DNA of 52,458 nt, from positions 1-52,458 of the forward strand of contig CALFRK010000036.1 in assembly GCA_937919625.1 (NCBI GenBank). Direction: 5' to 3'. A program made the position numbers and the translations under genes. A model generated the notes under the pieces. It was given only the letters and a program-made list of their open reading frames with translations, was not told the origin of the DNA and searched no databases. Origin of the DNA: an uncultured Ilumatobacter sp. (GTDB lineage: Bacteria; Actinomycetota; Acidimicrobiia; Acidimicrobiales; Ilumatobacteraceae). The stretch's first letter is position 1. The number at the start of each line of letters is the position of its first letter. Positions 25,872 to 34,687 of this stretch are shown in pieces.

Positions 25872-27609
25872 TCGACACTCCGTCACTCCCAATGCCGGCG
25901 TGGCGATCGTGCCGTCGTTTGACATGGCTGTGAGCATGGGCGATCGCTGCATCGAGATCGGTAAAGACGTGCTTTGGGTCTGCCAGGCGGTCGATCACGC
26001 CGACCTCGCGGAGGATGCGCAGATGCTGTGACCTCGGGCCCTTGATGAGCACGGTGATGCCGCGCCCTTGGAGGTCGTCGATCGTTTCTCCGAGCGCCTG
26101 AGCCCCGGTCGCGTCGAGCATCTGGAGGTCGGGAAACCGGAGGATCACCACCTCCACGTTGTCGACCGCGGTGAGCTCGTGGAGGAACCGCTGGACGGCG
26201 CCAAAGAACAGTGCCCCATCGAGACGGTAGGAGATGATGTGATCGTGGTGCAGCGATGCGGCCGTGTCGGAGTCGATCAGCGGCAGCGGCTCGGCGATCA
26301 TCGTCGACGTGCGCGCGAGGTGTCGCAGAGCGAGCACGGCGGCGGCCGCCATGCCGACCTCGACTGCAAGGATCAGATCGAAGGCAACCGTGATGAGCGC
26401 TGTGACCGCTAGAACGATTGCGTCAGATCGAGTGGCGCGCACCACGGCTCTGACGTTGTGGACGTCGACCATCCGGAACGCCGTGACCATCAGAACCCCT
26501 GCGAGCGCCGCCAATGGGATTTCGGCGACCAGACCCGAGCCGGCGAGTACGACCCCGAGCAGCACCAACGCGTGAACGATCGCAGCGACCCTGGTGCGGG
26601 CGCCGGCCTTGACGTTGACGGCTGTCCGCGCGATCGCTCCGGTGGCGGGCATCCCGCCGAACAGGGGTGAGGCGATATTTGCCAAGCCTTGGCCGATCAG
26701 CTCGCGATTGGCGTCGTGTCGTCCTACGCCGGCCATCCCGTCGGCAACCTTCGCCGACAACAGGCTCTCGAGCGCACCGAGGGCGGCGACCGCCAACACC
26801 GCTCCGGACAGATCGGACGCCAGCGTCATCGAGAACGTCGGCAACGAGGGGGCCGGCAACGAGTTGGGAAGTTCACCGATGACGGCCACATCAAGATCGG
26901 CGAGTCGAGCGACAAGCGTCGCCGCAACCACGCCAAGCAGCGACACCGGCATACCACGGTGAAGCCGCGGGCCGACGACCATGATCGCCACCACGAGGGC
27001 GACCAGAGCGATCGCCCACCACAGACCGGCACTGTCGATGGCATCGATGACCGCACGGGCAGCTACCACGGCCGTGTTCTCGCCGTGCGGCTTGGGTACA
27101 CCCAACGCGGCCGGCACCTGCTGCAGGAAGATGATCACAGCAATACCGAGCGTGAAACCCTCGATGACGGGCCACGGTATGAAGGCGAGAAATCGGCCGA
27201 ACCCGGCGAGCCCGGCGGCGAGGATGACAAGGCCGGCGAGCAACCCCACCAGAAACACGGCCTCGACCCCTTGCCGGGCCACGATCGGTACGAGCACGAC
27301 GGTCATCGCACCGGTCGGGCCCGACACCTGCACGTTGGACCCGCCGAACACTCCGGCAACGAGGCCGGCAACGATTGCGGTGATCAGACCAGCGTCGGCA
27401 CCGAGCCCGGAAGTGATGCCGAATGCAAGCGCAAGCGGAAGCGCCACCACTCCAACGGTTACACCCGCCACCACGTCGCCCCGCCACGTTCGTCGAAGGT
27501 CGGCATAGTCGGCCCGTCCGGGGAGCAACAGGCGGAGCCGCTGCGCCGCCCCTTGGCCAGGTTTATCCGCGGCAACCGGTTGGGCCGGCGCCCCGTTGGA
27601 TCCGCTCAC
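25864..27609 (-). CDS. SulP-family anion transporter with STAS domain
   Basis: A 581-residue SulP/SLC26 transporter. The N-terminal signature is RRTWRGDVVAGVTVGVVALP near residue 38-57, followed by ALAFGITSGLGADAGL and GSNVQVSGPTGAM. About 12 membrane helices span 45-430. A cytoplasmic STAS domain covers about 450-560 (VEVVILRFPDLQMLDATGAQAL). Substrates in the family are sulfate, bicarbonate or other anions. It is the middle gene of an ArsR-SulP-CLC operon: eight bases after ArsR ends at 27618, and overlapping CLC by eight bases. An ArsR-type repressor with a CLC channel suggests anion homeostasis, but the ion is not identifiable. Confidence 0.9.
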   Translation of the reverse strand: MSGSNGAPAQPVAADKPGQGAAQRLRLLLPGRADYADLRRTWRGDVVAGVTVGVVALPLALAFGITSGLGADAGLITAIVAGLVAGVFGGSNVQVSGPTGAMTVVLVPIVARQGVEAVFLVGLLAGLVILAAGLAGFGRFLAFIPWPVIEGFTLGIAVIIFLQQVPAALGVPKPHGENTAVVAARAVIDAIDSAGLWWAIALVALVVAIMVVGPRLHRGMPVSLLGVVAATLVARLADLDVAVIGELPNSLPAPSLPTFSMTLASDLSGAVLAVAALGALESLLSAKVADGMAGVGRHDANRELIGQGLANIASPLFGGMPATGAIARTAVNVKAGARTRVAAIVHALVLLGVVLAGSGLVAEIPLAALAGVLMVTAFRMVDVHNVRAVVRATRSDAIVLAVTALITVAFDLILAVEVGMAAAAVLALRHLARTSTMIAEPLPLIDSDTAASLHHDHIISYRLDGALFFGAVQRFLHELTAVDNVEVVILRFPDLQMLDATGAQALGETIDDLQGRGITVLIKGPRSQHLRILREVGVIDRLADPKHVFTDLDAAIAHAHSHVKRRHDRHAGIGSDGVSNA

Positions 27610-27617
27610 GACGACGC

Positions 27618-27968
27618 CTATCCGTTCTCGAGTCCGGCCAGGAGGTCCCTGGTCTCGGACAGCGATGCGATCAACAGACGTCGAGCTGCACCGAGCAATT
27701 CGACCAACTGCGGGTCCTTGATCGAATAGAACACAGTCGTTCCTTCTTTTCGGGTGACAACGAGCCCGGCCCGGCGAAGCACAGCCAGCTGCTGTGACAG
27801 ATGGGCCGGCTCGATCCCGACCTCGGGTTGCAACTCCGATACCGACCGTTCGCCGTGAGCCAACACCTCGAGTGCCCGAATCCGAGCCGGATGGGCGAGC
27901 GCCTTGAAAAGCTCGGCCTTGATCTCGAACACCGGTGTCTCAGCCTGAGGGTTCACGCTCGGCATCAT
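27618..27968 (-). CDS. ArsR-family transcriptional regulator
   Basis: A 116-residue winged-helix repressor: LFKALAHPARIRALEVLAHG (helix 1-2), VSELQPEVGIEPAHLSQQLAVLRRAG (recognition region, about 42-67), LVVTRKEGTTVFYSI (wing). No CxC metal motif is visible in the recognition helix and there is no Cys in the protein, so it is not a classical metal sensor. It is the first gene of the ArsR-SulP-CLC operon and is preceded by an AT-rich double operator. Likely autoregulatory; the signal is unknown. Confidence 0.9.
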   Translation of the reverse strand: MMPSVNPQAETPVFEIKAELFKALAHPARIRALEVLAHGERSVSELQPEVGIEPAHLSQQLAVLRRAGLVVTRKEGTTVFYSIKDPQLVELLGAARRLLIASLSETRDLLAGLENG

Positions 27969-27983
27969 AACTAGAAGTTTCGC

Positions 27984-28014
27984 TATATTCGATATTTACA
28001 ATATAACGATATTT
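27984..28014 (-). promoter_or_regulatory. AT-rich double operator before the ArsR gene
   Basis: On the minus strand AAATATCGTTATAT (28014-28001) and AAATATCGAATATA (27997-27984) form a direct repeat with 17-base phase. Each is also partly palindromic. The stretch stands out by low GC in a high-GC window and fits the sites of ArsR-type repressors. Confidence 0.65.
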
Positions 28015-28031
28015 CTACTCAAGTTTAGTGA

Positions 28032-29189
28032 TCAGCGCAAACCGGCGACAATCGAAACCGATCGCCGACGGCACGCTTCGATCCCTGCCACTGCAGTAGG
28101 TGGAATCGGCGTCGCCGACGGAGCGAAACCCGGATAGACAACCCGACTGTCGACCATCTGGCAAAGCAGTATGGGATCGACCGAGGAGGTAAACGAGCCA
28201 TCGGCCTGCTCGGTGAAACGCACTGCGGCCATCAATCCGTCGAGGGTGCGCAGGTCGCTGAACCGGCCGCGGCCGGGTATGCCCATAGCAGACACGAAGT
28301 TGCCAAGGCTCCAAAACACTGGGGTTCCATTCACCACCTCGACGGGCTGGACCGTGTGTGGCCCATGGATCACGATCAGATCGACGTCCGAACCGGCGAT
28401 GACCGCCTGAACCAGCGCCCGGTCATCGGGGACCGGTTGCGTCTGCATCTCCACGAACACGTGGAGGCTGACGATCACGACCTCCGCACCCAGTCGGCGA
28501 GCCTGATTCGCGCCGGCGATCACGTCGGTACTGGACGCGGCGCGGTTGAGTCGCCACGAATCTCCTGGAAAACCCGAGTTCGAGTTCAGGGCGAACGAGA
28601 TGTGGGCGATGCGAGTCCCACCAATGTCGAACACAGCGACGGAGGCCTCGGCAGGCGAGCGCGCCGTTCCGGTGTGCGAGATGCCGGCCGTGTCGAGCGC
28701 CGCCAGCGTCGACCCGATTCCGGGTTCGCCGAGATCCCACGAATGGTTCGATGCTGTGCTGCAACGGTCGAATCCGACTCGCCGAAGATCGGCGGCCAAC
28801 TCGTATGGCGCGGCGATCAGGGAACTGCCGTACGGCCCGCGCCCCATAAAGCCGTACTCCGCGCCCGGCTCAGAGATCGGCGTTTCCATGTGACAGATCG
28901 CCAGGTCGGCGGAGCCGATGATCGGCGAGATCGGCGCCAACAACGGGCCGTGGTCGACCCTCACACCCGGCGCCGCAAACGCGGCGGCGGCCTGATTCAC
29001 CCGGTGTTCGGACAACCAGTCGCCGACGGCGACCACGGAGAACGAGCGAGGCGGTGTTGTGAGCCGATCTGCTTGCCGACGGACTGCGGCGCCGGAAGCG
29101 CCGAGCCCGTGCGCGGTGCCAGCGACGCCGACGAGCAAAACCATCACGGCAATCAAGCGACCACCTTTCACCTTTGGATCGTAGAACAC
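28032..29189 (-). CDS. CapA-family (PGA_cap) metallophosphatase-like protein
   Basis: A 385-residue protein of the CapA/PgsA group, with an N-terminal membrane anchor or signal peptide (GGRLIAVMVLLVGVAGTAHG at 9-28). Then VVAVGDWLSEHRV, ADLAICHMETPIS, RCSTASNHSWDLGEPGI, VVIVSLHVFVEMQ (in place of the usual HWG/HGGxE) and LIVIHGPHTVQPVEV with VFWSLGNFV. These are the metal-site blocks of the calcineurin-like CapA fold. Relatives act in poly-gamma-glutamate export or unknown envelope work. No pgs/cap partners are nearby, so capsule synthesis should not be assumed. Divergent from pfkA with 68 bases between starts. Confidence 0.83.
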   Translation of the reverse strand: MFYDPKVKGGRLIAVMVLLVGVAGTAHGLGASGAAVRRQADRLTTPPRSFSVVAVGDWLSEHRVNQAAAAFAAPGVRVDHGPLLAPISPIIGSADLAICHMETPISEPGAEYGFMGRGPYGSSLIAAPYELAADLRRVGFDRCSTASNHSWDLGEPGIGSTLAALDTAGISHTGTARSPAEASVAVFDIGGTRIAHISFALNSNSGFPGDSWRLNRAASSTDVIAGANQARRLGAEVVIVSLHVFVEMQTQPVPDDRALVQAVIAGSDVDLIVIHGPHTVQPVEVVNGTPVFWSLGNFVSAMGIPGRGRFSDLRTLDGLMAAVRFTEQADGSFTSSVDPILLCQMVDSRVVYPGFAPSATPIPPTAVAGIEACRRRSVSIVAGLR

Positions 29190-29257
29190 CAGCTTCTCTC
29201 AGCGCTGAACACGTTCGCCGCGACGCGCACCGCCGAGAGTGTCGTAGCCTCCGTCAG

Positions 29258-30373
29258 GTGTTCAACAACATCTCGAAAATTGCGATCAGCACCGGCGGCG
29301 GCGACGCGCCCGGGCTCAATGCCGTTATCCGTTCGGTGACCCTGGCCGCCCGCAACCGCGGCTGGGACGTCGTGGGCATCCGCGACGGTTTCAACGGGCT
29401 GATGTTTCCCGACGAGTATCCTCACGGCGGTCTCGTCGACCTCTCGCGCGAGGCCGTTCGCGGTATCTCCCACCTCGGAGGGACAATTATCGGCTCGACC
29501 AACAAGGGCAATCCGACCGCTTACCCGACCGAGCAGGAGGACGGCTCATTCGTCGAGGTCGACCGCTCCGAGGAGCTGATCGGCCGATTCCACGACGCCG
29601 GAATCGATGCCCTCATCACGGTCGGCGGCGATGGATCGCTGACGATCGGCAACCACCTGTTCCAGAACGGACTGAGGGTGATCGGCGTACCGAAGACGAT
29701 CGACAACGACCTCGACAAGACAACCGCAACATTCGGATTCGACACCGCCGTCGACTTTGCCACCGAGTGCATCGACCGATTGTTCGTAACGGCCACGTCG
29801 CATGGTCGCATCATCGTGGTCGAGGTCATGGGACGCTACGCCGGCTGGATAGCCCTGCACTCAGGCATGGCGGCCGGGGCACACGGCATCCTGATTCCGG
29901 AGATCCCGTACGACCTCGAACCGATCGCGGCCACGATCAGGCAGCGCGAAGAGCGCGGTGCGAAGTTCTCGATCGTCGTCGTCGCTGAAGGCGCGGTTCC
30001 GATCGATGGCGAACTTTCGACAAAGGGCCAAACCATTGGCCAGGCCGTGCAACTGGGTGGCATCGGAACCAAGGTGGCACAGCGACTCGAAGCACTCACC
30101 GGCAAAGAGAGCCGCTGCGTCGTGCTCGGTCACCTGCTTCGCGGCGGGCCTCCGACATCGCTCGATCGCCTGCTCGGCCTGCGCTTCGGCGCCGCCGCCG
30201 TTCGGGCCTTGGAGATCGGTCACAATGGCGTCATGGTTGCCCTCGACCCCCCGAATGTGACCTACGTTCCGCTGGTTGGTGCGACACAGCGGATGAAAAC
30301 CGTTCCACTCGACGGGGACACAATGACGACCGCACGCGATCTCGGCATCAACTTCGGCGACCAGATGCCCTGA
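29258..30373 (+). CDS. pfkA: 6-phosphofructokinase
   Basis: A 371-residue phosphofructokinase that phosphorylates fructose 6-phosphate in glycolysis. Seen: ISTGGGDAPGLNAVIR (10-25), GGDGS at 123-127, PKTIDND at 145-151 with the catalytic Asp149, and EVMGRYAGWIAL. The residue after GGD is Gly126 (ATP type) but the residue before TIDND is Lys146 (pyrophosphate-enzyme type). That pairing occurs in some ATP-dependent enzymes such as those of trypanosomes, so ATP is the more likely donor. GTG 29258 is chosen because the conserved sequence starts directly after it; an ATG at 29174 would overlap the divergent CapA gene. Confidence 0.92.
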   Translation: MFNNISKIAISTGGGDAPGLNAVIRSVTLAARNRGWDVVGIRDGFNGLMFPDEYPHGGLVDLSREAVRGISHLGGTIIGSTNKGNPTAYPTEQEDGSFVEVDRSEELIGRFHDAGIDALITVGGDGSLTIGNHLFQNGLRVIGVPKTIDNDLDKTTATFGFDTAVDFATECIDRLFVTATSHGRIIVVEVMGRYAGWIALHSGMAAGAHGILIPEIPYDLEPIAATIRQREERGAKFSIVVVAEGAVPIDGELSTKGQTIGQAVQLGGIGTKVAQRLEALTGKESRCVVLGHLLRGGPPTSLDRLLGLRFGAAAVRALEIGHNGVMVALDPPNVTYVPLVGATQRMKTVPLDGDTMTTARDLGINFGDQMP

Positions 30374-30378
30374 AGGGC

Positions 30379-30400
30379 CCGGCGAGCTTTCGAACGCCGG
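30379..30400. terminator. Hairpin after pfkA, possible terminator
   Basis: CCGGCG (30379-30384) and CGCCGG (30395-30400) form a 6-bp stem with a 10-base loop, six bases after the pfkA stop and before the converging MFS gene. No T-run follows. Confidence 0.35.
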
Positions 30401-30431
30401 ACCCCGCTGATCGCACCAACCGAACTCTGCC

Positions 30432-32060
30432 CTACAAGACGTCGGCGGTAACCGGCAAGACCGTGGGTGTTTCGGTGATGGTACGAGTGACCTGATCGGT
30501 CCTGGCTTTGTTGGGAAGCAGCCAGGCCGCCAATGCGACCGCGAAGGCAAGAATCGCGGCGCTCAGCCAGAATCCGCTGTTCATCGCGTCGATGAACGCC
30601 GTGCTGGCGCCTTGGAACGTGGTCGCGCCGACCTCTGCCGGAAGCGCCGGAATGGTTGCGGCGACTGCTCCGATGCCTTCCTTGGCCGATTCGAGCACAT
30701 CGAACGGCACCTGACCGGCCAATTGGTTCTCAACGTTGGACCGGTAGATGCTCGAGATGAACGTTCCGACGACGGCGACGCCGAGGGCAGACCCGAGCTC
30801 GCGTGCGACATCGTTGACCGCTGACCCGACCCCGGCGTCTTCGACCGGGACCGACGCCATGACCATGTCGGTCAAGGACGGCATTCCCAACCCGAACCCG
30901 AACCCGAACAGCATGATGACGGCGATTTCGGTGGTGGCGGACCAGTCGGCGGAAACACCGGTCAAGATCACCACGGCGGCGGTCATGATCGCCACCGCCA
31001 GCATGACGATCCGCTTCGGTCCGACCATCTGAGCCAGCTTCGGCGCCGCGGCCGAGGCGAGAATGATCGCCCCCGCATTGGGCAGGATCAGTAGCCCGGC
31101 TTCCAAGGGGCTCTTGCCCTGCACGATCTGGAAGAACTGGGTGAGGAAGAAGAACGTGGCCGGCCCGGCGAAGAACATCATCCCCAGGATCAGCACCGAA
31201 CCCGTGAAGTCGCGGTTCTTGAAGAACCTCAGCGGCAACATCGGATCGGCGGCTTTGGTCTCAACATAGACAAACAGAGCGAGCAAGCCGGTGGCGATGG
31301 CGAAGCTCGAGATGATCAACGGCGAACTCCAACCTTGTTCTGCACCCTGGATCACAGCGAAGACGAGCGTCGAGATACCGAGTGTGGCTGTGATCGCCCC
31401 AGGGACGTCGAGACCGACGTGACCGGGGTCGCGTGATTCCTTTACGACGAATTGGCCAATCAGCGCGACGGCGATGATCGGAATGTGGATCCAGAATGCG
31501 GCTGACCAATCCCAGCGGTCAACGAGATAGCCACCGACCGCAGGACCAAAACCGATACCCACACCACCGACCGCGGTCCAGATCGCGATCGCCTTGCCGC
31601 GCTCATCACGTTCGAACGTATTGGTGACGATGCTGAGGGTGGCCGGGAGCACGAACGCCGCGCCCAAGCCCTGGATCGCCCGGCCGATCACCAGGGTGGT
31701 GACATCGCCGGACAACGCACCGACCACCGATCCGACCCCGAACACGACCAGCCCTACCGTCATCCAACGTCGCCGTCCGAAGCGGTCGCCGATGGAGCCG
31801 GCAAACATCAGCAGGCCCGCCAGCGCCAACACGTAGGCGTCGACGATCCACTGCAGCTGTGACGTCGATGCGCCAAGGTCGAGTGAGATCGCCGGGAGGG
31901 CGGTGTTCACGACGGTCAAGTCGAGGAACACGATCAGTGTGCCGAGCGACATCACTGCCAGGATCAGCCAACGGCGCGGATCTCGTTGCTCGTGTTCGAT
32001 ATTCGGAGGATTCTCATTCTCTGCCAACACTGGTCTCTCCTTTGGATCTGGCTCGTCCAT
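30432..32060 (-). CDS. MFS drug efflux transporter (DHA2, EmrB/QacA type)
   Basis: A 542-residue proton-coupled exporter with about 14 membrane helices. Typical family segments: FLDLTVVNTALPAISLDLGA (motif D1), GSIGDRFGRRRWMTVGL (motif A), IGRAIQGLGAAFVLPATLSI (motif B), GGVGIGFGPAVGGYLVD (motif C). Its gene is divergent from a TetR-type regulator at 32169, with two overlapping palindromes between them, so it is most likely repressed by that regulator until a toxic substrate appears. The substrate cannot be told. Confidence 0.92.
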   Translation of the reverse strand: MDEPDPKERPVLAENENPPNIEHEQRDPRRWLILAVMSLGTLIVFLDLTVVNTALPAISLDLGASTSQLQWIVDAYVLALAGLLMFAGSIGDRFGRRRWMTVGLVVFGVGSVVGALSGDVTTLVIGRAIQGLGAAFVLPATLSIVTNTFERDERGKAIAIWTAVGGVGIGFGPAVGGYLVDRWDWSAAFWIHIPIIAVALIGQFVVKESRDPGHVGLDVPGAITATLGISTLVFAVIQGAEQGWSSPLIISSFAIATGLLALFVYVETKAADPMLPLRFFKNRDFTGSVLILGMMFFAGPATFFFLTQFFQIVQGKSPLEAGLLILPNAGAIILASAAAPKLAQMVGPKRIVMLAVAIMTAAVVILTGVSADWSATTEIAVIMLFGFGFGLGMPSLTDMVMASVPVEDAGVGSAVNDVARELGSALGVAVVGTFISSIYRSNVENQLAGQVPFDVLESAKEGIGAVAATIPALPAEVGATTFQGASTAFIDAMNSGFWLSAAILAFAVALAAWLLPNKARTDQVTRTITETPTVLPVTADVL

Positions 32061-32094
32061 TGAGGACCAAACCGTTGCGTCCGACCATTAAAGG

Positions 32095-32129
32095 ACCGAT
32101 CGGTAGTAAATGTCAAGGATTTACTACCG
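32095..32129. promoter_or_regulatory. TetR-type operator between MFS and regulator genes
   Basis: CGGTAGTAAAT (32101-32111) and ATTTACTACCG (32119-32129) are perfect 11-bp arms with a 7-base spacer. ACCGATCGGT (32095-32104) is a second palindrome overlapping the left arm. Both lie in the shared promoter region, as expected for autoregulation and efflux control. Confidence 0.8.
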
Positions 32130-32168
32130 AGAGTTCCAATATTCTTTCGAATGTGCCATAATGGTGAC

Positions 32169-32783
32169 GTGAGCGAAACCGACACCAAACCCCGCGGACG
32201 CCCGCGGCTGTTCGACGAAGAGGCCGCGCTCGACGCGCTGACCGCGTTGTTCTGGGAGAAGGGTTATTCGCAGACCTCGATGACAGACCTGGTCGAAGCC
32301 AGTGGCGTCCACAAATCGAGCCTCTACAACACGTTCGGCAGCAAGGACGAGCTGTTCGCCAAGATCCTGCGCCGCTACCTGACAATCCGGATGGACAGTT
32401 TGTCGTCGGTATTCGACTCTGCGGGTCCGGGAATCGAAGGAATCCATGCCGCCCTTGAACTCATCAGAACCGATGTCATCTCGGGCAGCAGCCAAAACGG
32501 CTGCATGCTCGTCAACAGCTCGACCGAACTGTGCGGTTCGACCGCTGGGTTCGAAAGTTTCGGGGCTGAGTACCGTGCCGCGATGCGCGACCGCATCCGA
32601 GTTCTGATCAGCCACGCCGAGCCAAAGGGGTGCACCGACCCCGATCTGACCGATCAACGGACCGATTTGTTCATCACGTTCATGTTCGGCCTCAACGTCA
32701 CAGTGCGAGGTGGTGCCGACGAGTTCGAAATCGGCCGGGCGATCGACGCCATGCACGCCGCCGTCGACACCTGGCAACGCTGA
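32169..32783 (+). CDS. TetR-family transcriptional regulator
   Basis: About 204 residues from GTG 32169. The N-terminal HTH is GRPRLFDEEAALDALTALF, KGYSQTSMTDLVEASGVHKSSLYNTFGSK (helix 2-3 with the usual S-LYNTFGSKDELF ending). The ligand domain (about 80-204) includes NGCMLVNSSTELCG, a known feature of the TetR_C-16/'AcrR-like' group with a Cys in the pocket. Divergent from the MFS exporter with an 11-bp inverted repeat between them; likely represses both genes. Confidence 0.9.
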   Translation: MSETDTKPRGRPRLFDEEAALDALTALFWEKGYSQTSMTDLVEASGVHKSSLYNTFGSKDELFAKILRRYLTIRMDSLSSVFDSAGPGIEGIHAALELIRTDVISGSSQNGCMLVNSSTELCGSTAGFESFGAEYRAAMRDRIRVLISHAEPKGCTDPDLTDQRTDLFITFMFGLNVTVRGGADEFEIGRAIDAMHAAVDTWQR

Positions 32784-32840
32784 ACCGGCGTGCCACGGTG
32801 AGTCAACTCGCCAGCCGTCCGACCCAACGTCGACGGCGGA

Positions 32841-33341
32841 TCAGCCTGGGCGTCGGCCTGATTCGGTCGCGAGGGCGACTTCCTCGACCAGAGACCACTG
32901 CCAGTTTCCGACGGGACCGGCAGCAATCCGGTTGGCCGCGACGGTGCTGAGCGCCTGGTCGGGTGAGGCACCCAACATCATCATCAGGCAAACGGCCATC
33001 GTGCCCGCCCGACCCTGCCCGAGGGCACAGTGCATCACGACACCTTCGCCAGCCTCGAGCCTGCGGACGATCATCTGTAGGAACGGCATCGTGGCGTCGG
33101 CCGACTCGGCCCGAAAATCGTTGATCGGGAACCACAGCGCGCGTCCGGCCTTGTTGGTGCGCAGCCATTCGACATAGGTCGGATACCGGGTTTCGAGTTC
33201 CTGGATCGGGAGCAGACACACAACCGTCGTGGCGCCGTCGGCGTATGCGAGGGCAGCATCGGGATCGCGGGCGATGTCGTCACGGCCACACAGCCACAAC
33301 GACCCGTCGGTGCCGGCCAGCGGGATTCGGTCGATGCTCAC
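32841..33341 (-). CDS. Protein-tyrosine/dual-specificity phosphatase-like protein
   Basis: 166 residues from GTG 33341, the G-T-G-A overlap with the stop of the gene upstream (33338-33341). It has the cysteine phosphatase loop HCALGQGRAGT (Cys, Arg) and an upstream general-acid candidate in WFPINDFRAESAD. The start segment VSIDRIPLAGTDGSLWLCGR is typical of phosphatases that clear the opening strand pair. A longer open frame upstream has no support. Expected reaction: removal of phosphate from protein or small phosphoesters; substrate unknown. It probably shares a message with the split-barrel gene. Confidence 0.85.
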   Translation of the reverse strand: MSIDRIPLAGTDGSLWLCGRDDIARDPDAALAYADGATTVVCLLPIQELETRYPTYVEWLRTNKAGRALWFPINDFRAESADATMPFLQMIVRRLEAGEGVVMHCALGQGRAGTMAVCLMMMLGASPDQALSTVAANRIAAGPVGNWQWSLVEEVALATESGRRPG

Positions 33342-33670
33342 GGCGCAGGACGATGCAATACGGCCCACGTCGGCCGCACGTCGACATACCGATCCTCGAC
33401 CGTTGCCTGGCCGTCGACCACCAGGCTGTAGCCGTCGGAGTGCTCGGCAGGTGGGAACACCATCGACACGCTTGGGCGGTCGACGGCGTTTCGACACGCC
33501 CGCCCGCCACCTGCGTCGAACCGCAGGCGCCGATCGTCGCCTTCACCTGTAACGGTGGGCCGCAGCGCCAGCAGATGTGAACGGTGATCGACCGACACGG
33601 TAACCAGATACCCGAACCCCCAGCGGCCGACGTCGACGAACAATTGGTCGATCGAAACCTCGATACTCAT
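33338..33670 (-). CDS. Split-barrel (PPOX/pyridoxamine oxidase-like) protein
   Basis: 110 residues from ATG 33670; the frame extends upstream without support. The pattern is that of the flavin-binding split barrel: FGYLVTVSVDHRSHLLALRP, RACRNAVDRPSVSMVFPP, YSLVVDGQATVEDRYVDVRPTWAVLHRP. Such small proteins bind FMN, F420 or heme, or are cofactor-free. The stop overlaps the phosphatase start by four bases. The cofactor cannot be assigned. Confidence 0.75.
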   Translation of the reverse strand: MSIEVSIDQLFVDVGRWGFGYLVTVSVDHRSHLLALRPTVTGEGDDRRLRFDAGGGRACRNAVDRPSVSMVFPPAEHSDGYSLVVDGQATVEDRYVDVRPTWAVLHRPAP

Positions 33671-33735
33671 GCGGGAAACCGTAGTCGTCGGCAACGGACG
33701 GCGCCCGGAAAGGTGCATGACCTTTACGTTCGGGG

Positions 33736-34686
33736 TCAGCGATGTTCGAGCCCGAACCACGGTTTGGCATGCAGATCGGCCTCGAAGATCGAACGGTCCT
33801 GTTGGTCGCTGATCTCGACGGCGGCAGCCCGACGGTAAGCCTCTCGGGCCTCGTCGAGGCGGCCGAGACACGCCAACGCTCTCGCACGCGCCTCATACGT
33901 GTACCCGTGATCGAAATCGGCGGCGTCATGGGCAGCCTCAGAGGTGAACGCCAGGCACTGATCGGCATGACGCAGCGCAACGTCACCATCGCCGAGCACC
34001 ACGTGGGCGCGTGAAACCAACCATGCCGCTCGGGCCTGATTGATCGTCGTCGCCCCCGTCGCCCGGCGCCAGTGGTAGGCCGAGGCGTAGGCCCGCTGCA
34101 ATAGGTCGTCGGACTCGTCGGCGTTGTGGGCTCGCCCATCGAGCAGCTGCCACGCCGAGTTGTGGGCGGTGATCGCCTGGGTCCGGTGCCAGTTGCCCTC
34201 GACCTCGACCGGATCGATCTCGCCCGACGGTGCGTCGACGTCGGGCAGTGATTCACCCGTCTCAAGCATCGTCTTCAGGCCGTCGATCACGGCGACCCAG
34301 CCGAGCCGTACGTTGGCCCACGTCTTGGGGCTCAACGCCAGGTCGGCATGGCGCAGCGTCACCCGGGTCACGGTGCCATCGTCGTTGGCCGGGGTGAGTG
34401 TCCACTCGACCCGACTTGGCGGCTCGAGTGCCATCTCGTCGTCGTACAGAACGTGCCAGGTCATCACCAGCCGGTGCGGTGGATCGAAGGTTTCGATCAC
34501 ACCGTCGACGGCATCAGCGTCGTTGTGGTCGAGTACGTACCGGTAGGGCTCGCCCGGCAAGAACGACGATTCGAGGCGGGTGTGATGAAAGTACCGCCCG
34601 GTGAGTTCGGGACTCGTGAGCGCCTCCCACACGGTTTCTCGAGGCGCCCATATGAATATCTCGTAGAGGTGCGCTGTGGCGGCCAT
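33736..34686 (-). CDS. SRPBCC (AHSA1-like) protein with TPR-like C-terminal half
   Basis: 316 residues from ATG 34686. Residues 1-150 form a START/AHSA1-type fold: YEIFIWAPRETVWEALTSPE, TGRYFHHTRLESSFLPGEPY, DPPHRLVMTWHVLYDD, RVTLRHADLALSPKTWANVRLGW. Residues 170-316 are helical repeats (ITAHNSAWQLLDGRAHN, INQARAAWLVSRAHVVLGDGD, DHGYTYEARARALACLGRLDEA). SRPBCC proteins bind hydrophobic ligands or act as co-chaperones. Only one base separates it from the gene upstream (stop at 34688). Fusion with helical repeats is uncommon but known. Confidence 0.82.
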   Translation of the reverse strand: MAATAHLYEIFIWAPRETVWEALTSPELTGRYFHHTRLESSFLPGEPYRYVLDHNDADAVDGVIETFDPPHRLVMTWHVLYDDEMALEPPSRVEWTLTPANDDGTVTRVTLRHADLALSPKTWANVRLGWVAVIDGLKTMLETGESLPDVDAPSGEIDPVEVEGNWHRTQAITAHNSAWQLLDGRAHNADESDDLLQRAYASAYHWRRATGATTINQARAAWLVSRAHVVLGDGDVALRHADQCLAFTSEAAHDAADFDHGYTYEARARALACLGRLDEAREAYRRAAAVEISDQQDRSIFEADLHAKPWFGLEHR

Positions 34687-34687
34687 G

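Noticed and set aside
26689-27729. Plus-strand open frame across SulP and ArsR genes
   Set aside because: Shadow of two well-recognised minus-strand genes; the translation is low in complexity and without motifs.
28032-29189. Capsule (poly-gamma-glutamate) synthesis locus
   Set aside because: Only one CapA-like gene is present, with no pgs/cap synthase partners.
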